Of a stretch of DNA of 64,000 bases, positions 62,100 to 64,000 are shown one piece after another. This DNA is from Prostheceraeus crozeri (taxonomy: Eukaryota > Platyhelminthes > Polycladida > Euryleptidae). The stretch is taken from NCBI GenBank assembly GCA_907163375.1, contig CAJQUW010002096.1, forward strand, positions 186,001-250,000. The letters are read 5' to 3'. The notes beneath the pieces are model-generated. The model made no database searches. It saw only the letters and a list, made by a program, of their open reading frames with translations, and had not been told where the DNA came from. Position numbers and translations under genes: made by a program. Position 1 is the first letter of the stretch. The number at the start of each line of letters is the position of its first letter.

Positions 62100-63890
62100 G
62101 TTCCCGCCCCTCCCCCCTCCTCAAATTGTTACTACGGGATTCGCGTGACGTCCAAACGGCTCTTCTAACTCACATCATTACTCTATCTTTTTCGACCAAG
62201 CGTGTTCCACTCCGAAAGTGTGCAAATGTGATTCCTATCGCAAAGTGCAGATACGCAACTGCCACTTATCTTCAACCAACATCCTTCTTCCAATTTTTCG
62301 AAAATTTTGGAGAAATCGTTCTTTCAGCGGTTAAGGAGCAACTAAGTCGTCTTTTTGACGACATTCTACTTGGATTCAGGCTAAAGAGTTCGACATTGCA
62401 AGGTCCTCACAGTGCATGATTACGTTGCGTCTATGTTAGAGCGAGACACAATTACTTCTCTGCTCCAAGTTTCCCTTGATGTAAAAAGACGTTCTGCTTT
62501 TTGCGTCACAATCGTCTGCTTACTTCCGGCTCCCTTGATCTTGGTGATCTTTTTATAAATTTTCTCTTCTGGGTTGCGAACTTTCCCACAGACCGACAGC
62601 AGCGGGTTTTAATAAAGAATTGCGCTTACAGACATGTATAGATATAACCATATGGATATAACTTTCGGAGTGCCTCAGGGATAAGTTTTGTCGCCTGTCT
62701 GCGTTCATTTGTATTCCCGTAGATGTTGTCATGAGTTTCTCAAATGGGTTGCGTATCAAAGTCTGACGACTAGATGTTCTGTTTACCAAGTGTGGACTGA
62801 ATTTGGAAATGGAATGCACTTATCCATTGCTTACAAACGTCAAACTTTTGGGGATGAGTCCTATGTATGAACATTCCTTGTCATGGAATGCCTATTTTGG
62901 CAACTTATGCAAGCAACGAAGAAAAAGCATTACAAAAAGTGCACATTGTAATTAAGCTAGAAACATTCCTTCTTAGATACGATCTGATGCAGCTGTATCA
63001 CGTTCTTATTTTAAGTCATGTGGAATATTATATCCCTCTGTGTTGACTTGAACCAGAAAAGCTATCTCATAATTGAGAGAGTTATTAGCACGTGGAACGG
63101 ATTGTGATGATGATTGTTTTACTCCTTCGTATAAACGTCGCTATAATCAAGCCCTCAAGGTTTTTATGGATGTGGAAGGTCCCATTCTTATCCTCTATCA
63201 CTTTTTCCCTGAAAGACTTGCCTACACCCCACAACTAAGACAACAAATCAAAACAACATGTCAACATAACTCATTTGTTTCCTTCTCACCCAGCGTTTTT
63301 AACCAAAGATATCATTGGTATGTATTTTCCTTTTGCATTGATTCATCTTCTATTTCCTTGGGATTAAAGAGCTAGACGACCTAAATTGTCACGAGCCAAC
63401 GTAACTTGATATGATTTTCGCTATTACGAATAAACACATCTTTTCTTATCAGAGAAAACATGGAAAATCTATTTTTACCGAAAGCTTCGATCTGCTTCCC
63501 ATTGGATTTACCTGTGTCTTTTTTTATCCAATTTTTATGGTTGAATCCCACACAAGCGGAGCCCATCAAATCCGCGAAAACTCCACTTCTGGAGGTTCCA
63601 CTGTATCCTTATATTCATAATTTTCTCATACTTGCAATCGATACTTTTCCTTTAATTGCACTAAAAATCCTTTCTCACGAGTTCCATTGAGGCTCTTTAT
63701 GCTTTCAACACTAGAACATCTTGCATTTATTGTCAGACAAGACGAACTGTTCATGAACGATGTGATTCATGCCAGTGATAATTTACGACTTAAATTCTTT
63801 TCTTCATCGAGTGGCGCCATTCTGTTGCTTCTGTCATCAATTCTAAAGAACTGGTTACGCATGTAGGATAAATCTATTCATTCATTTAGG
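62100..63890 (+). pseudogene. heavily decayed LINE reverse transcriptase (CR1-like)
   Basis: Across several frames one can read SSNFSKILEKSFFQRLRS near 62,290, a STLQ-like 'GFR..ST' region near 62,370-62,400 and the reverse-transcriptase motif FGVPQG near 62,666, with a stop immediately after it, then LSPVC. Further on, LSHVEYYIPLC near 63,015 and KRRYNQALKVFMDVEGPIL near 63,140 fit the C-terminal region. Near 63,890 SFRRRMY could be the tail. The order is right for a non-LTR polymerase, but stops and frame changes are numerous, so this is an old dead copy. Confidence 0.55.
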
Positions 63891-64000
63891 CGTAGAATGT
63901 ACATAATGCGAACTGAGTGAAAAAGGTAGGCGATAAAAGCCTGTTAACTGACGTTAATGTAGACTTAATAACTTCAACCAACATAAAACATGACGACACA

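Overview
This is an AT-rich stretch of eukaryotic, almost certainly animal, DNA. It has no bacterial gene organisation, no rRNA and no recognisable intact tRNA gene. It carries tRNA-derived SINEs, fragments of several LINE types, a Tc1-type transposon, a hAT transposon, foldback MITEs and one large Polinton/Maverick. This mix is typical of invertebrate genomes, but I cannot name the species. I recognise no host protein-coding gene.

Layout. Positions 1-37,939 are non-coding host DNA with scattered repeats: SINE family A (about 1,046 and 27,097), SINE family B (about 6,350 reverse and 32,286), two foldback palindromes (2,924 and 5,714), two LINE 3' tails on the reverse strand (7,644 and 8,090), a decayed jockey/CR1-like LINE (about 15,730-17,640), a Tc1-type element (28,334-29,994) and a hAT element with intact 8-bp target duplications (32,519-33,657) that contains a second, nested palindromic MITE. 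Positions 59,758-64,000 are host DNA with another decayed LINE near the end.

The main feature is a Polinton at 37,946-59,757 (about 21.8 kb). It is bounded by a perfect 6-bp target duplication (CACAAC). Its terminal inverted repeats of about 0.78 kb differ, as far as I can read, only in simple-repeat length, so the insertion looks very recent. It looks nearly whole, with about one apparent interruption, in the polymerase region. The left half reads mainly rightward: a small proline-rich gene, a regulatory region with a triplicated CRE/TATA/first-exon unit, an intron-bearing zinc-finger/coiled-coil gene, the protein-primed DNA polymerase, a possible PC4-like protein and a TATA-box-binding-protein-like protein. 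The right half reads leftward: adenain-like protease, major capsid protein, basic core-like protein, a putative minor structural protein, chromodomain integrase, a conserved Polinton protein, packaging ATPase, three less familiar proteins, and a UBA-RING protein whose promoter lies next to the right terminal repeat.

The most unusual point is that the element appears to carry its own TBP-like factor next to a possible PC4-like protein, while several of its genes have conspicuous GGCTATATAAG or GTATATAAG boxes. I infer a self-encoded transcription module, together with an IAP-tail-like ubiquitin ligase that may act on host cell death. All functions are inferred from sequence motifs alone; no search was run.
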